Assembly (NCBI GenBank): GCA_018697195.1
Contig: JAGMWU010000028.1
Location: 5,158,308-5,222,307 of the forward strand
Reading direction: 5' to 3'
DNA from: Certhia americana
Taxonomy: Eukaryota > Chordata > Aves > Passeriformes > Certhiidae
Length of the DNA stretch: 64,000 nucleotides
The translations under genes and the position numbers were made by a program. Below are positions 24,216 to 36,171 of the stretch, one piece after another (positions within the stretch are counted from its first letter, which is position 1; each line of letters starts with the position of its first letter). Under the pieces are notes generated by a model. It had not been told where the DNA came from and did no database searches. It saw nothing but the letters and a program-made list of their open reading frames with translations.

Positions 24216-26117
24216 AATTCAATAAATGGTGACTCTCCTCCATCAGCACGTGACTGGAACACACCATGATGGCAATGCCTCATCCCTCAGTATTTGCTCC
24301 TGGGCTGTGTCAGTCAAACTCCTGCAGCCTCAGATTCCATCTCACTCCTTTCTAACACAATGTTCACTGAACGAGCAAATGAAAAGTCACAGAAAAATTG
24401 GGAGCATTGCAGAAAGGCGGAAAAATCCAAGAGACAAAACGCGGTTTGAAGGTCCTTGAGGGCTGCCAGGCGGCCCCGTGGCTGTCACTGGGATCTGTGC
24501 TCAGCTGAGACAGCTCCCTGCCCTCCAAACGTCTCCTCCTCACCCAGCTCCCACGGATCTCACTGCTGAGAGGCTCTGCTGCCTGGTGCCAGGCAGAGGA
24601 GGGTCGAGGCTGGCTCCAGCCCAGCTGCCCAACACAGAAAAATTGCTTCATTTCTCTGATGCAATTTATTTTTCTGAACAAAACAGGCTAAAGAGTGGGG
24701 AAAAGGTGGAGAGGGCGTGTTTCAAAAATAAACTTCTGAGCCTGCACAAGGGATGCTTTGTGGCACGGCGGTGACTTACAGATTCTCCTGGTTTTCTATG
24801 GAAGGCAAAACTTCTTTCCCTTCAAAACAGAGTTGTTTGTACAGCTGGAGTTAGGCACCAAATCACCCAGAATGTCTTGAACATCCTCTGAAAATTCAGC
24901 TTAAAATACTGTTGGAAAGAGACTGTGCCCATATTTTCGGGAAAATTTTTCCAACCGCATTGATTTAGAGGGAGATCAGTCGCTGGTTTTGGTTGTAGGG
25001 GCTGACACCAAGAGCTTTCCCTGCTGTGGGATGGCATTGCTCTGCTTAGGAGGCTGTCAAGGCTTGTGTCTCCTCACTGAGTGACTGTCACCAATCACAA
25101 CCAGAAGTGACACCCATGGAATAAATTATTCAGGGACCAAACAGTCCCCCCTGGCCCACATAATGTTTTTACTGCCATAAATTTGGGGGTTTGCATCTTT
25201 ATGCTGAATCTGTGTCTGGCTCAGCACTGGTGCTCTTCCAGCATTGCCTTGAGTCCCTGAGGTGTCCCTGATTTTCCTGCTCCCCTCTCTGAAATGCAGC
25301 TCATCTTCCCTTCCCACGGACACTGGTAATGAAAACACTGTTGTCTCCCAGGATTTGTGGTTAAATTGCTTTGTCAATGTAATCTTAGACCTTAATGACC
25401 AAATAATGCCCTGCAACAGGAGTCGTTGGGTATCATTTTGCTGTCATTGTGGAGGCCTTGGAATGTGATCCCCATTCCAGTGGAATTTGCATTAACATTG
25501 TTTGGCCATCATAATCCCACCCCGTTAATCACATTTTTAGGATATTGAAATAAGCCTAACTCCATCCTGAGCTGTAACTCCTGGATCCCAAAGGTTGGAT
25601 GAGATTTACCTCCATTAAAGGATGACGGTGATGCTGAGTAATTTGGCTGATCTTTTTTACCACTGGAACTTGTTCTTCACTTCCCAAGAAATGCTCTTGC
25701 TCAATCCTCAACTTTGTGGGAAACAACCCATGAAAAATAGCTTCTTTCCACGCTTGTTTTTTTGGGGTATCAGTTCAATTTTCACTTCCCCCCCCTCCCC
25801 CCCGCCTGTTCTCTGAAGGCATCCAGCAGTCAGAGAGGATCCCAGGGTGTTTGGGGTCCTGCTGTGCCTGGTGCTAAATGTCCTGTGTGACAGAGGCATC
25901 TCCAGTTTTCCCTGGGGAGCTCCCAGTGACGCTTTCCACCTGTGCTGAGGGCTGAGCAAGCTGCAGGATTTACGCAGCATTGGATTTTCCCCCCTCTTCC
26001 ATATTTCAGTATGTTTCTTAACTGAGAATGAGAAACAACTGTGCAACTGTGAGTGCAGCGAAAAGCTTCTGGTGTAGGATTGAAATAGACTCCAGGTGGG
26101 AGGCGAGAAATACTCCC
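24216..26117. other. Non-coding interval with a POU/SOX-like motif pair
   Basis: No gene is supported. At 25485-25502 an octamer (ATTTGCAT) is followed after three bases by a SOX core (CATTGTT), inside AT-rich unique sequence (about 25470-25560). The rest shows nothing recognisable. Confidence 0.45.
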
Positions 26118-26185
26118 TCAATGTACAGATGAGAAACTGAGGCACGGAGGGACTGAAGGATTCACTCCATGGCTGAGCTATACCT
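26118..26185 (-). mobile_element. Possible MIR-type SINE relic
   Basis: The + strand gtacagatgagaaactgagg followed by cacggaggga resembles the reverse complement of the MIR core (ctgtgcctcagtttcctcat). The match weakens after about 35 bp. Confidence 0.5.
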
Positions 26186-26589
26186 GGAGTCTGACTAAGA
26201 GAGTGACAGGAATAGGAATGGTGTGCTCCAGAGTTAGAGCTCTAAATCCATCCTGGGAAATCAAGATTCAGTTCCTGTCCTTCCCGCTGTCTCCCTGGAT
26301 GGCGTTGGTGGAGAATTTGTCTTACCCCAGAGAGGGAACCCTCACTGGATGCTTTTGTGGCTCAGTGAGGAGATGAGATCAGATCCCTGATTTCTGGGAA
26401 TGAGATGGCCCCATCTTGGAGTACATTGGGAATAGCATCCCAGTTCTTCTGGGAGGGTGTGAGCTCATGGATTGTGGGGATGCTCCCACCTCTGTGTCCA
26501 CAAGGGAGAAGGTGAGGATGGCAGGACTGGCCAGTCTGGAACCAGAGGCTGTATTGTTTAATTTATGCCCTGATTGCTGAGAGTCAGGA

Positions 26590-26855
26590 CAAGGGGAAAT
26601 GGCCCCAAGTTGTGCTGGTGAGGTTCAGGTTGGATATTAGGGACAATTTCTTTCCCAAGATATGGCACTATCACAGTCTCAACAGGGCAGTGGTAGAGTC
26701 CCCATCCCTAGAGGGATTTAAAAGACACATGGATGTGGCACTTGGGGACATGGTTTGGTGGTTGCCTTGGCAGTTAGGTGGACAGCTGGACTCCATCACC
26801 TTAGAGAGCCTGTCCAACTTAAACACATCCATGATTCTGAGATTGCTCCAAGTTC
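26590..26855 (+). mobile_element. CR1 LINE 3' fragment with ORF2 C-terminal remnant
   Basis: The frame gives VRFRLDIRDNFFP, then RAVVESPSLEGFKRHMDVAL, the C-terminus of CR1 ORF2. It is followed by a diverged 3' UTR (tggactccatcaccttagag, tgtccaacttaaacac) and a short catgattctgag tail. Confidence 0.92.
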
Positions 26856-29464
26856 ATCTCAGAAGGTTGGGTTGATGCTGAACTATGTTGGCTGCCAACT
26901 GTCCCTGCAGTCCTGCCTGTGTTTGGTGACCTGAGTGACCACCTCGAGCCTTTCTCCCTGTTGTTTGTCCTTTCTGAGTGGCACAGGAGGGCTCGTGTTC
27001 CCAAGAAGAGAAACCTGGAGGGAGCTAAAGCTGCACTGCCTGGCTGGAGCAGTTGGGGCTTTGCTGTGGGAGGACAGACAATGCATTTGCAGTGCATTAA
27101 GGTATTATTGTAACTGCATATGCACTGAGAGGTTTCTGATCCTGCCAAATAAAGATGAGCAGATTTGTCCCAGATTTATCAATGGAAGCAGAGTTCCCAT
27201 TGAAACGGGAGGGAGGGGAGGGTGGATGAGATCCTGGATTCTGTGCACTCTGCCTGGCTGTTGGTGCTACCAAAGGGAGCTCTGTGGGGAGAAAGACAAC
27301 CCCAAAACACTGCTTGAGAGGCATTGGGATTCATCAAGAAGGAAGGAAAATTTCAAGGTGGAAGCAGGATGTTAAGGAAGCCCCATGGCTGGGAATAACT
27401 GCGAGTTGGGGTGAAGGTCCCACGGGTTTTGTGCAGCTCATGTCCCCCAGGGGACGGATGCTGGGGGAATTCCCCTCATGTTCTGGGTTTGGTTGTAGAA
27501 AGAGGGAACTTGAAAATCTTCTCTGAGATGGCCATTAAGAGAGGAAAAGAGCAATGCTTGCATGCTTCCTCATAGAAACTGCATGTGCTGTTCAAGGGCA
27601 GCCTGTGGATCATTGCACAGGGGGATTTCTTAAATGGCCGTTAGGAACAAAATTAAATTTGTTGAGACCAGATGCAGTAGAAGAGATGGATGAAAAAGCA
27701 GGAGGAAATTTGCAGAGGGAACACTGGGACATCTTGCATTAGACAGCAAACCACAGGCTAGAGGAGATGGTTTGGTGCTGCGCTGAGTTCCCAGCGTATG
27801 GGAAAGCTTTGCCCAGGTTGGGCACCAAGGAGATGTCCCTTCCCCTGGGCTTTTATTCCCCTTCCCTTGTGCTCAGACCTCCAGGTTTTGAAGCCTGACC
27901 TAGACCACCTCCGTTTCTGCTTGACAAATGCTGGGCTTGCTGCAGCTCCTGGATGCAAACCCCTCCAGGGAAGACGTGTGAGGCTGACGGGGGCTCACAG
28001 GGGAGGTGATGCTGTTGCATCCCCGGTGCTGCCCCAAAGCCCGGCCGGAGACCCAGGGAAGGCAGGAGCTGAGGGGAAAGGCTGGGGAGGATCTGCCCCT
28101 CTGCTGCTCTCCGCCTGCAGCGCTGCTGCTCGCCTGGCACAGCCTAATTGCCTCTGATAGGATTACAGAGAAGCAGCCGAGGAGTAAACAGGGCCAGGAG
28201 GCCACGATGTGCTGGGGCCGTCAGCTCCCAGAGAAATCCCAGCACGACGCCGACCAAAGCCGCCGGAGCTCAAGGGTTAATGTCTGCTGCTGTGCTGCAG
28301 CTATGGGGTAAGGGCTTAATCCTGCTGCTCTTAAAGGAAAGGCTTTTCCAAGCAGCATCCCAAAGGTCTGTGGCTCTCCTGGTAATTCCTGATGGGTTTG
28401 CTCCGACAGATGCAGAGTAAATTATTGCAATTATAGAAGTTACACCTTGTGCCTTGTGCCTCGTGTCCTTAATAAATGTTTATGGTTTGAGGCAGCCTCA
28501 TTTGTTTGCCTTAAACTAGACAACACTGATTTATTGGCAGAAATCCTAGTAGGGAAAAGGGATAAGCCAGACAAGTTTTTAACTGCTACACACATATATG
28601 TGGCGAAGGGATGATGGTTATTTAATTTTCATGAAAATAAAGCCTCAGACTTGGGTGTGAACTGTTGTTTCCAGGAATTTTTCCCAATCTACAAGCAACA
28701 AGGGGAGCTCAAGGGTTAATGGTGCTCCAGGGCTTTGCTTCCTGCCTTGTCTGGGTTTTGGGATGGCTGGGAGCTGCTGTGGGTTGGAAGGGAGCAGTGG
28801 ATGCTCTCACTGGGAGCATGTTGCTGGTTAGCACCACCAACCACAGCAGGAATGGTGGTGGAGCAATTTCCCAAGTCCCTCCTCCCAGGAGATCCATACC
28901 CTCAAGAAAAACAGGTGTCAGAATTGGGGCTTAAAGCCAAGGATGGAAGTGGCAACAAGGGACTTGTGTCCAAGCCAAGGACAAGGTGACATGGCCTGGA
29001 CATGACTCTCCTTGTGTGGGGGTGTGGGTGGGCATCCACCTTTCCATCCACACCTTGCTGGGGTTCATTCCCTCAGGAATCCTCCTGGGTTTCTGGTGGC
29101 AGAAAGGGTTTTCCCTCTGTCAGCAAAGAGGTCGGTGGGCTCAGCTCAGCCAGACTCCATCCTCACTGTTCATCTGTCATTCAGAGTCTGGAGTCAGCTC
29201 TTGCACCAATATTTATTGTTGTTCCCTCCCCAGATCTGGGGATTTTGGACAGCTTGTTTCTGATTTAAAGTATAAATAAGTTTGATCTTTTCATCTGTTG
29301 TTCTCCCTACCTTCTGGAGGCTGTGCTGGTTAAAAATAACCAGGATGATGAGCTTAAGTGGGGATGCTGGAGAGGTTTTAACCTCCATTGTGGCAGGACC
29401 ACCCATCTGGCTCCTGAAGGGAATGTAGACTCCTCCTCTCCCCTCCCCAGCCCTCACAGTCAAA
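26856..29464. other. Non-coding interval
   Basis: Unique sequence. About 28390-28660 is AT-rich and might be conserved, but no specific element is recognised. No coding exon is supported. Confidence 0.45.
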
Positions 29465-29550
29465 TTGTGCAAGGTGTCCCTGCCCATGGCAGGGAGGTGG
29501 GATGAGATGAGCTTGAAAGTCCCTTTCAACCCAAACCACTGCATTACTTT
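29465..29550 (+). mobile_element. CR1 LINE extreme 3' fragment
   Basis: gtgcaaggtgtccctgccca, then agtccctttcaacccaaacc, matches the last 80-90 bp of CR1 in plus orientation. Confidence 0.8.
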
Positions 29551-29942
29551 TTCCCAAGCTGAGAGCTCCCTGAATTTCCTAAACCCCCCTTGGCACATGG
29601 CTGGGGGTTAAAGCGTTTCAGCTATTGCAGGGGGTTGCAAAAGTGGGGATCTGGGGGAGAGCTGCGAGTGCAGAGATCAGAGGTTGTCCCTGATGCACAT
29701 CTCTTGGGGATGGGGTGTTCTGCTGTGGGCTCCTGAAGAGGAGGTTTTTACCTGAAAAAGTCCCTTCTGCTCACAATTGAACTATTTGCTTAAGCAGACC
29801 AGTTGAAGGGAGAAAGAAAAATAAATAGAAGTGTTTTGGCTTTCTTGATGGAAAGTCTGAAATGCAGGTGTGGGTTCAGCCTGGAACCTCCTTGGTAGAG
29901 GGCTGGCTCAGCTTCCCTTCTGGGTTTATTCTGGTGGGGGAA

Positions 29943-30005
29943 GCACATGCACACACACACGTGTGCACTCACACACAGACTCATGGACACACACACATGC
30001 ACACG
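29943..30005. repeat. Interrupted (CA)n tract
   Basis: CA dinucleotides with ATG/CTC/GTG interruptions, about 0.6 kb upstream of the KCNA3 coding start. Confidence 0.9.
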
Positions 30006-30249
30006 CTCTCCTAGACAGAGAAAAACAATCCCCAGCCTAACCCAGACGCTGATTCAAAACAACTGTTAGCTTCTGGCCACGCTGTCGGTTTTCCGCTGCC
30101 CACAGCTTCCCACCGTGTGAAACCGTAGCTGAAAACCAACAGGCAATCCCCAAAATTCAGAGTCAAAATTGCATTTCACCTGGGGAAGGGCAGAAAAACT
30201 CTTTCTAGGCAGCGGTTCTGCCAGGAAAAACCCCTCTCCCTGCTTTCAG

Positions 30250-30626
30250 CCCGCTGAGCAGCAAAGGATGCTCCCGGGAGGAGACTGGAGCCCCTCGGTG
30301 CTGCCTGGGGGATGGATGGGGCTCCCCCAAGCAGGGGCAGGGGAGGGGGTGTCCGCAGCTGGTGGGGGGCTGCGGGGCAGGGCCGGGGGGCTGGTGGGTG
30401 TCTCCGGGAGCGGTGACTGAGTGAGGCGGTGCCAGGGCTGGGGGCGGATTTTTTGAGAAGAGCCTCTGCTCTTCAGAGCAGCGGCAGCCGCTGGAGGAGT
30501 TGGGCGGCTGTTGCTCCCTCTCCGCCCGGAGGAGGAGGAAGAGGAGGAAGAAGAGGCTTCGGCTGCCGCCTCTCCGATCCCCCCCCCCCCCCCCCCCCTC
30601 CCCTTTCCCTTCCGCCCCACACCTTT
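30250..30626 (+). promoter_or_regulatory. KCNA3: KCNA3 5' flank / CpG-rich 5' UTR
   Basis: Composition turns sharply GC- and CpG-rich from about 30250, and CpG density stays high through the first half of the KCNA3 coding exon. This is typical of a TATA-less CpG-island promoter. No TATA box is evident and the transcription start cannot be placed. An uninterrupted run of 20 C lies at 30579-30598, only 28 bases before the chosen ATG, so the exact length here may be unreliable. The coding frame stays open upstream to 30429 but contains no ATG. Confidence 0.7.
30579..30598. repeat. Homopolymeric C tract in KCNA3 5' UTR
   Basis: Twenty consecutive C residues. A tract like this is prone to sequencing and length error. 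It is also a potential G-quadruplex (on the other strand) or i-motif just upstream of translation start. Confidence 0.97.
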
Positions 30627-32381
30627 ATGGACGAGCGCCGGAGCTTGCTCTACTCTCCGGCCGCCTCCTCCGCCGGCCGGCAGCCGCGGGGCGGCTCGAC
30701 CAGCAGCCACCACAACCTGGGCTACACCGAGCAGCTGCCCCCCGCCGCCCCCCAGCCGGGCCCCGAGCAGCAGGAGGAAGAGGGCGAAGAAGGGGAGGAA
30801 GGCAGCATGACCGTGGTGGGAGGCGGCGGCGGCGGAGACCCTTTGCTGGAGGAACCTCAGCATCCTCCTGCGCTGCTCGGGGGGGATCGCTACGATCAGC
30901 CCCCGGCGCCGGCCGTGCCCGCCGGGCAGCCCACGGGCACTGGGGAGCACGAGTGCTGCGAGCGCGTGGTGATCAACATCTCGGGGCTGCGCTTCGAGAC
31001 CCAGCTCAAGACCCTGGCACAATTCCCCGAGACGCTGCTGGGGGACCCCCGGAAGAGGATGCGCTACTTCGACCCCCTCCGCAATGAGTACTTTTTCGAC
31101 CGTAACCGTCCCAGCTTCGACGCCATCCTTTACTATTACCAGTCGGGAGGGCGCATCCGGCGTCCCGTCAACGTCCCCATCGACATCTTCTCCGAGGAGA
31201 TCCGCTTCTACCAGCTGGGCGAGGAGGCCATGGAGAAGTTCCGGGAGGATGAGGGTTTCATTCGGGAGGAGCAGCGGCCGCTTCCCGAGAAGGAGTTTCA
31301 GCGCCAGGTGTGGCTCCTCTTCGAGTACCCCGAGAGCTCTGGGCCGGCCCGAGGCATTGCCATTGTCTCTGTCCTGGTCATCCTTATCTCTATTGTCATC
31401 TTCTGTCTGGAGACCCTGCCTGAATTCAGGGATGACCACGACTATGAGGGAACTGGGGGGACCTTCGGGACAGGCGGTGGCCCTCTCCCACCTGATGTCT
31501 TCACCAACACCTCATCCTCGGCTGCTTCCATGGTGTCATCCTTCACTGACCCTTTCTTTGTGGTGGAGACTCTGTGCATCATCTGGTTTTCCTTTGAGCT
31601 GCTGGTCCGTTTCTTTGCCTGCCCCAGCAAGGCCACCTTCTCCAAGAACATCATGAACATCATAGACATTGTGGCCATCATCCCCTACTTCATCACGCTG
31701 GGCACGGAGCTGGCTGAGCGGCAAGGCAATGGCCAGCAAGCCATGTCCTTGGCCATCCTCAGAGTCATCCGCCTCGTCAGAGTCTTCCGCATCTTCAAAC
31801 TCTCCCGGCACTCCAAGGGGCTGCAGATCCTGGGGCAGACCCTCAAGGCCAGCATGCGGGAGCTGGGCTTGCTCATCTTCTTCCTCTTCATCGGCGTCAT
31901 CCTCTTCTCCAGTGCCGTTTACTTCGCGGAAGCCGACGACCCCAGCTCGGGGTTCAGTAGCATCCCTGATGCCTTCTGGTGGGCCGTGGTCACCATGACC
32001 ACCGTGGGCTATGGGGACATGCACCCCATCACCATTGGGGGCAAGATCGTGGGGTCCCTGTGTGCCATCGCGGGGGTGCTGACCATCGCCCTTCCCGTGC
32101 CCGTCATCGTCTCCAATTTCAACTATTTCTACCACCGGGAGACAGAGGGTGAGGAACAAGCCCAGTACATGCACGTTGGGAGCTGCCAGCACCTCTCGTC
32201 CAGCGAGGAGATGAAGAAGGCTCGCAGCAATTCCACCCTCAGCAAGTCTGAGTACATGGTGATTGAGGAAGGGGGGATCAATCACAGTGCATTCAAACAG
32301 GCTGCCTTTAAAGCAGGCAACTGCACAACCACAAACAATCCCAACTGTGTGAACATCAAAAAGATCTTTACGGATGTTTAA
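30627..32381 (+). CDS. KCNA3: Voltage-gated K+ channel Kv1.3 alpha subunit (single-exon)
   Basis: This is an intronless Shaker-family gene of 584 residues, near the usual Kv1.3 length (about 575 in mammals). It forms plasma-membrane tetramers that pass delayed-rectifier K+ current, with known roles in lymphocytes and neurons. In order it has a low-complexity Gly/Glu/Pro N-terminus (1-108), a T1 tetramerisation domain (about 112-205), S1 (242-261), an S1-S2 loop with an NTS glycosylation site (294), S2 (306-328), S3 (342-358), and an S4 sensor with regularly spaced Arg/Lys (379-395). S5 (411-433), a pore helix, the TVGYGD filter (459-464), S6 with PVP (490-492) and a C-terminal FTDV PDZ ligand follow. 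His466 just after the filter (GYGDMHP) and the [10 protein letters not shown] end mark Kv1.3 rather than its paralogs. ATG 30627 is the first in-frame ATG and gives the family-typical MDERRSLL start. An internal ATG (30807, MTVV) has a better Kozak context and corresponds to the shorter mammalian start. KCNA2 follows 28 kb downstream on the same strand. Confidence 0.98.
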   Translation: MDERRSLLYSPAASSAGRQPRGGSTSSHHNLGYTEQLPPAAPQPGPEQQEEEGEEGEEGSMTVVGGGGGGDPLLEEPQHPPALLGGDRYDQPPAPAVPAGQPTGTGEHECCERVVINISGLRFETQLKTLAQFPETLLGDPRKRMRYFDPLRNEYFFDRNRPSFDAILYYYQSGGRIRRPVNVPIDIFSEEIRFYQLGEEAMEKFREDEGFIREEQRPLPEKEFQRQVWLLFEYPESSGPARGIAIVSVLVILISIVIFCLETLPEFRDDHDYEGTGGTFGTGGGPLPPDVFTNTSSSAASMVSSFTDPFFVVETLCIIWFSFELLVRFFACPSKATFSKNIMNIIDIVAIIPYFITLGTELAERQGNGQQAMSLAILRVIRLVRVFRIFKLSRHSKGLQILGQTLKASMRELGLLIFFLFIGVILFSSAVYFAEADDPSSGFSSIPDAFWWAVVTMTTVGYGDMHPITIGGKIVGSLCAIAGVLTIALPVPVIVSNFNYFYHRETEGEEQAQYMHVGSCQHLSSSEEMKKARSNSTLSKSEYMVIEEGGINHSAFKQAAFKAGNCTTTNNPNCVNIKKIFTDV

Positions 32382-33200
32382 AACAAATCCAAACCAAACG
32401 AACAGCAACAAAATCTGAGGATGCGGTAAAACAGTACCAATAATAATACCAATAATAATGCAAAGTGACTGTGTGTCGGTGTTGTGTGGAACATGCACCA
32501 TCGTCGGTCTGTGTGTGCCCTCGTTTTTTATACCTTTATTTTTTTAGATCCTTCCTTTCTAAAGATCCAAAAGTAAAAGGATTTAAAAATTCTCTGAAGA
32601 AGAGGACAGCTAAAGGGTAAAGAGAAGGAAGATGAAGACAAACCACACTCACTGTCAAAACAGGTGTTTGTTCTGCAACGTGTTGCAGGGCTGCTTTGCT
32701 TTTTGGGCTTTTGGGGAACCTCTTGCTTTGCTCCCAGATTTCCCCCTCTTTCCCTAAGGGGGGAAGATTGTGTAGCCAATCTCCCTTCCATCACATAAAA
32801 TAACTTGTTGGATTAACAAACCGGGACTGGGTGGAGGAACGGGGAAAACATGAGGCAGAGCATGCTGGGAGGGGGCTGGGAGGAAATAACCATTTAATTC
32901 TGCAGAGAGTCTCCGTTACCACATTGTTAAATGATGCTTAATGTTGAAACATGTGATGTGCCATTATGGGCACATCCCAGATTCCCTTTTTCTCCACATT
33001 AGATCATTTATGAAATTCTAATCTGGTCAGAGGCTGAGTGCAATCAATGCTGATTTAAATAGAAAAAAAAAAAAATCCATAAGCCTTCATTTTCTATTCT
33101 GGATTCCCTTCCCCCGAAACCTGATGGAATTATTTCCTCCAATGTCAAGTTTGTGGCCGTGCAGCAGGGATGTGTGCAGGAGGAGGGAGGGGAGAAGCAG
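32382..33200 (+). other. KCNA3 3' UTR / downstream flank
   Basis: AT-rich sequence with aataata motifs directly after the stop, consistent with 3' UTR. No convincing poly(A) signal with a GU-rich follow-up is seen within the first kilobase. An AATAAA at 33637 is a weak candidate. Confidence 0.55.
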
Positions 33201-33428
33201 ACTGGAATGTTTTCGGGAGCCGCAGGGAGCGATGTCGGCACGGAGCAGGATCCGCGGCGGGCTCCTCGTCATGGCTGGGAGCCTCCAACCCACCCAGCCG
33301 GAGACAAAGGGATATTTCCTCCTCTTTTTGCAATGCCTTTGCAAGAGATGCAGCCGCTTATCACCAGAAGATTAAAGCGGCGAACACGCCTTCCAGCGGA
33401 AGTCACCAATTCCGACCGGAGTGATGCA
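33201..33428. other. CpG-containing unique block downstream of KCNA3
   Basis: A CpG-enriched, unrepetitive stretch (ggagcgatgtcggcacggag, aaagcggcgaacacgccttc) stands out from the AT-rich flanks. It may be regulatory together with the adjacent RFX-like palindromes. No coding evidence. Confidence 0.4.
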
Positions 33429-33482
33429 GTTGCCATGGTGACCATGGTTTCCTGGGAAACCCCCAAAGGTTGTCATGGCATC
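33429..33482. promoter_or_regulatory. Cluster of three RFX X-box-like palindromes
   Basis: Three 14-bp imperfect palindromes of the GTTNCC-NN-GGNAAC type lie in 54 bp. They are GTTGCCATGGTGAC (33429-33442), GTTTCCTGGGAAAC (33447-33460, half-sites fully symmetric) and the weaker GTTGTCATGGCATC (33469-33482). RFX factors bind such X-boxes. Binding is inferred from sequence only. Confidence 0.5.
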
Positions 33483-35159
33483 CCTTCTCCCATCCCCCTT
33501 GGTCCTTGCTCTTCCCGCAAAAAGCCTTTCCAGATGGTTCCAGCTGCTCCATCTCACAAGACATCGTGGCTCTGCACCCCCTTCCTGGTTCCTGTCCCGC
33601 TGCTCCTCCCGTGTGCCCAACAAAGCATCCACAGGCAATAAACACCCCCAGATCCACCTGTCCCTCACCTTGGCAGTGAAATCTGGGGATGGAGGTTCAG
33701 CCTGCTCCACCGAGAACGACCCCAAACCCAGTGGGAACTGGCGCCGAGCGGCTGCTGGGAGGCTTGGCCAGGGAACCTCGGCGGCTTTGTGAAACAAGGG
33801 GGACAGTAAAAAACAGAATTGAAAAAATCCCGCCGGGAAAAATCACCGGCTTCATCTTCACCTGTGTGCCAGGGGCCATGGGACATCTGACGGGATCAGG
33901 TGAGCTTTTTACCGGGGAGAGTTCAATGGAGACATAATGTTGGGGTTTTTGGGACAAACCCCATGCTTTCCACTGGTTACTTTTATTCTCCAGCTTATCC
34001 TGCCGCTCTCGGGTATTTTTATACATGTTAGATAAAGTGGGATCACATCCTGTAGCTCCTCTGATTGTATTTGCTTTTTAGTGCTGTGGGAGGATGAAAA
34101 CCCTGCTGCTTCTCTGCAGCTGGATTGCTTCACTTCTGTGCTAAAAAGGTGATTTCAGTGGTTTTGTGCTCCCATCCAGCCCCTGCCACCGACACAGGCC
34201 AAAAGCAGCTTGGCCTTGAGAGTTTTGGCTCTGGCTCTGCTCAGTGTTGCTGGATTTTGGATTAAAAAAAGCCAAATTCCTCCGAGGTAGCACATAGAGC
34301 AGGGATGCTGTTAAATACTTACAGCAAAGCGAAATTTTGCCCCAGCCTGTGCAATTCACACCTTTCCCAAGGCTGTGGAGAGGGGGCCTTATCCTGAGAG
34401 ATGCCAGCAATGCCAAAATTGGAGTTTAGCCAGGATTTTTCTCAGACTCAGAAGGATCTGGATGGTTTGTAGCACCATCCCTTAGCCACAGTCAATAAAC
34501 CCAAGAAAAACATCAGAGCCCCTCCTTGGCTGCTGGGGTGTGATGGGTTTATTGGAGCTACCAGAGTTTTCATCAGCTGAGGGTCCAAGAGATGATCTTT
34601 GTGAGGGAGATGCTCCGGAACATCTTGGGAAGTTACAGACTTGAGATCCCTTGTCCAGGATAATTGGGATTCCTTGTCCGGGATAACTGGGAGCACCTCA
34701 GTGTGCCTTTTCCTCAGACTCAGGCTAGAAATGTCATTTCTGCCTATGAGCTCTCACTTTTTATTGTTATTCTCTTTTATTGTTACTAAATTTTGTTGTT
34801 ATTAAAGCTTTCCCACATGCCTATTCCTAACAGGAGGGTTTGAGTTTAAGAGCAGTGGAAACATCTCACTCAGGAGTTTGCAGATGAGTTCTGGGTTGGT
34901 GTTTTCCCCGTTGCAGCTGCCGAGGGTACAGAAACCACATGTTCTCCTGGAAATGGCACAGAACAATTTTCAGTTTCTCTGTCATCTAAAATAAGCAGAG
35001 ACCTTGCAGGTTTGTTTTGTTTTCCTGACTCCTCCCTGCCTGATCTTGTAGGAGAAGAGTAGTTTCAAAGTGATTTTATTGACAGTAAAAGATGTTTTAT
35101 GAGAGAGGTGACAAGGAAACCACTTCAACCTCTGGGGTAGAAGGCAGTCTGGCTCTGAT
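33483..35159. other. Non-coding interval
   Basis: Unique sequence. The AATAAA at 33637 is the only notable signal. No gene or repeat recognised. Confidence 0.5.
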
Positions 35160-35350
35160 AGAATTCCAGAATGGGAAGAGACCTTAAGGATCATCCAATC
35201 CCAACACTGCCATGTGCAGGGACACCTTCCACTATCCCAGGTTGCTTCAAGCCCCGTCCAGCCTGGCCTTGGACGTTTCCAGGGATCTGGGGCAGCCACA
35301 GCTGCTCTGGGCAACCAATATCTAACCTAAATTTTCCCTCTTTCACATTC
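35160..35350 (-). mobile_element. CR1 LINE 3' fragment
   Basis: It starts gaattccagaatgggaagag and runs through cagggacaccttccactatc, ccagggatctggggcagcca and agctgctctgggcaaccaat to a short taacctaaattttccctc. Minus orientation, with an internal deletion near its left-truncated end. Confidence 0.9.
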
Positions 35351-35534
35351 AGAAAAATACTTTTCAGTACTGTGTGGTATCCCTGAAAGACAAAAATTCA
35401 CTGCTGCTCTGTCTTTTAGATACACCCCAAAAAGGGAAAGTGGAAAACTGGGGATATCCTTTGGATGTTCTGCCCTCCCTGCATCTTCCCTCTCTGCTGT
35501 CTCATGGGTACCATTCAGAGAGAGAATCTGAGCC

Positions 35535-35640
35535 ACTCGAGCCTCCTGCTCTAGTGGAAGGTGTCCCATGGCAGGGAGCTGGAACTGGATGATCTTTAAG
35601 CTCTGTTCCAACCCAAACCATTCAGTGACTCTGATAAATA
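35535..35640 (+). mobile_element. CR1 LINE extreme 3' fragment
   Basis: tctagtggaaggtgtcccat, then ctgttccaacccaaaccatt and cagtgactctgata, mark the last 100 bp of CR1 in plus orientation. With the minus-strand CR1 185 bp upstream it forms an inverted pair. Confidence 0.88.
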
Positions 35641-36171
35641 TCTTCTGTTCCGTGGTCTGACGGCTTCTCTGGAACGGCTGCTGCACATGTTGTGCCAGGA
35701 ATTGGAGAGATCCCTGAAACACTGGGCTCTCCACAGCCAGCTGCTGTTTAAGTGGCTCTGCTCTCCTGCCGTGTGCCCCATTAGCACAGGGCAGTGTTTC
35801 AGCAGCCCCTGGGGAGGTACAGAGGAGCCTTGGCAGTGTTGGGCTCTCCTGTCCCTGATATGCTTAGAGGGGCAGCCTGAGGGGATTAGCGCTGTCTGCG
35901 AGGCAAAGGGCTCGCCCAGACTCAGTTTATTGCATTAAATGGTGGAAAGGACATTACCATGAGCTCCTGGCTGATGCTTCCCAGCACTCCAAAAGCAGGG
36001 GAGCAGGGTCCCCACAGCTCTGGGCAGTCCCAGCGTGGTCTCCACTTCAATGTCCTCCCCGTCCCCCAGACTCCAGAGAGACACAGTGACACTGAAGGAT
36101 GGGAGAGAGGATGGAAGAGGCAGATCCCACCCTGGGAGGCTGAAGCTGCCTCCGTGGATGCTTTCAGTTTG
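35641..36171. other. Non-coding interval
   Basis: Unique sequence. Nothing recognised. Confidence 0.5.

Noticed and set aside
30429..30626. N-terminal extension of KCNA3 from 30429
   Set aside because: It would start at GTG, contains no ATG, and reads through the poly-C tract. The family-typical N-terminus begins at ATG 30627.
30246..32501. Long minus-strand frames (397 and 321 codons) and alternative + frames over KCNA3
   Set aside because: They are antisense or out-of-frame shadows of a GC-rich, highly conserved coding exon. Their composition (Gly/Ala/Pro/Arg or Asp/Glu/His-rich) reflects codon bias and no family is recognisable.
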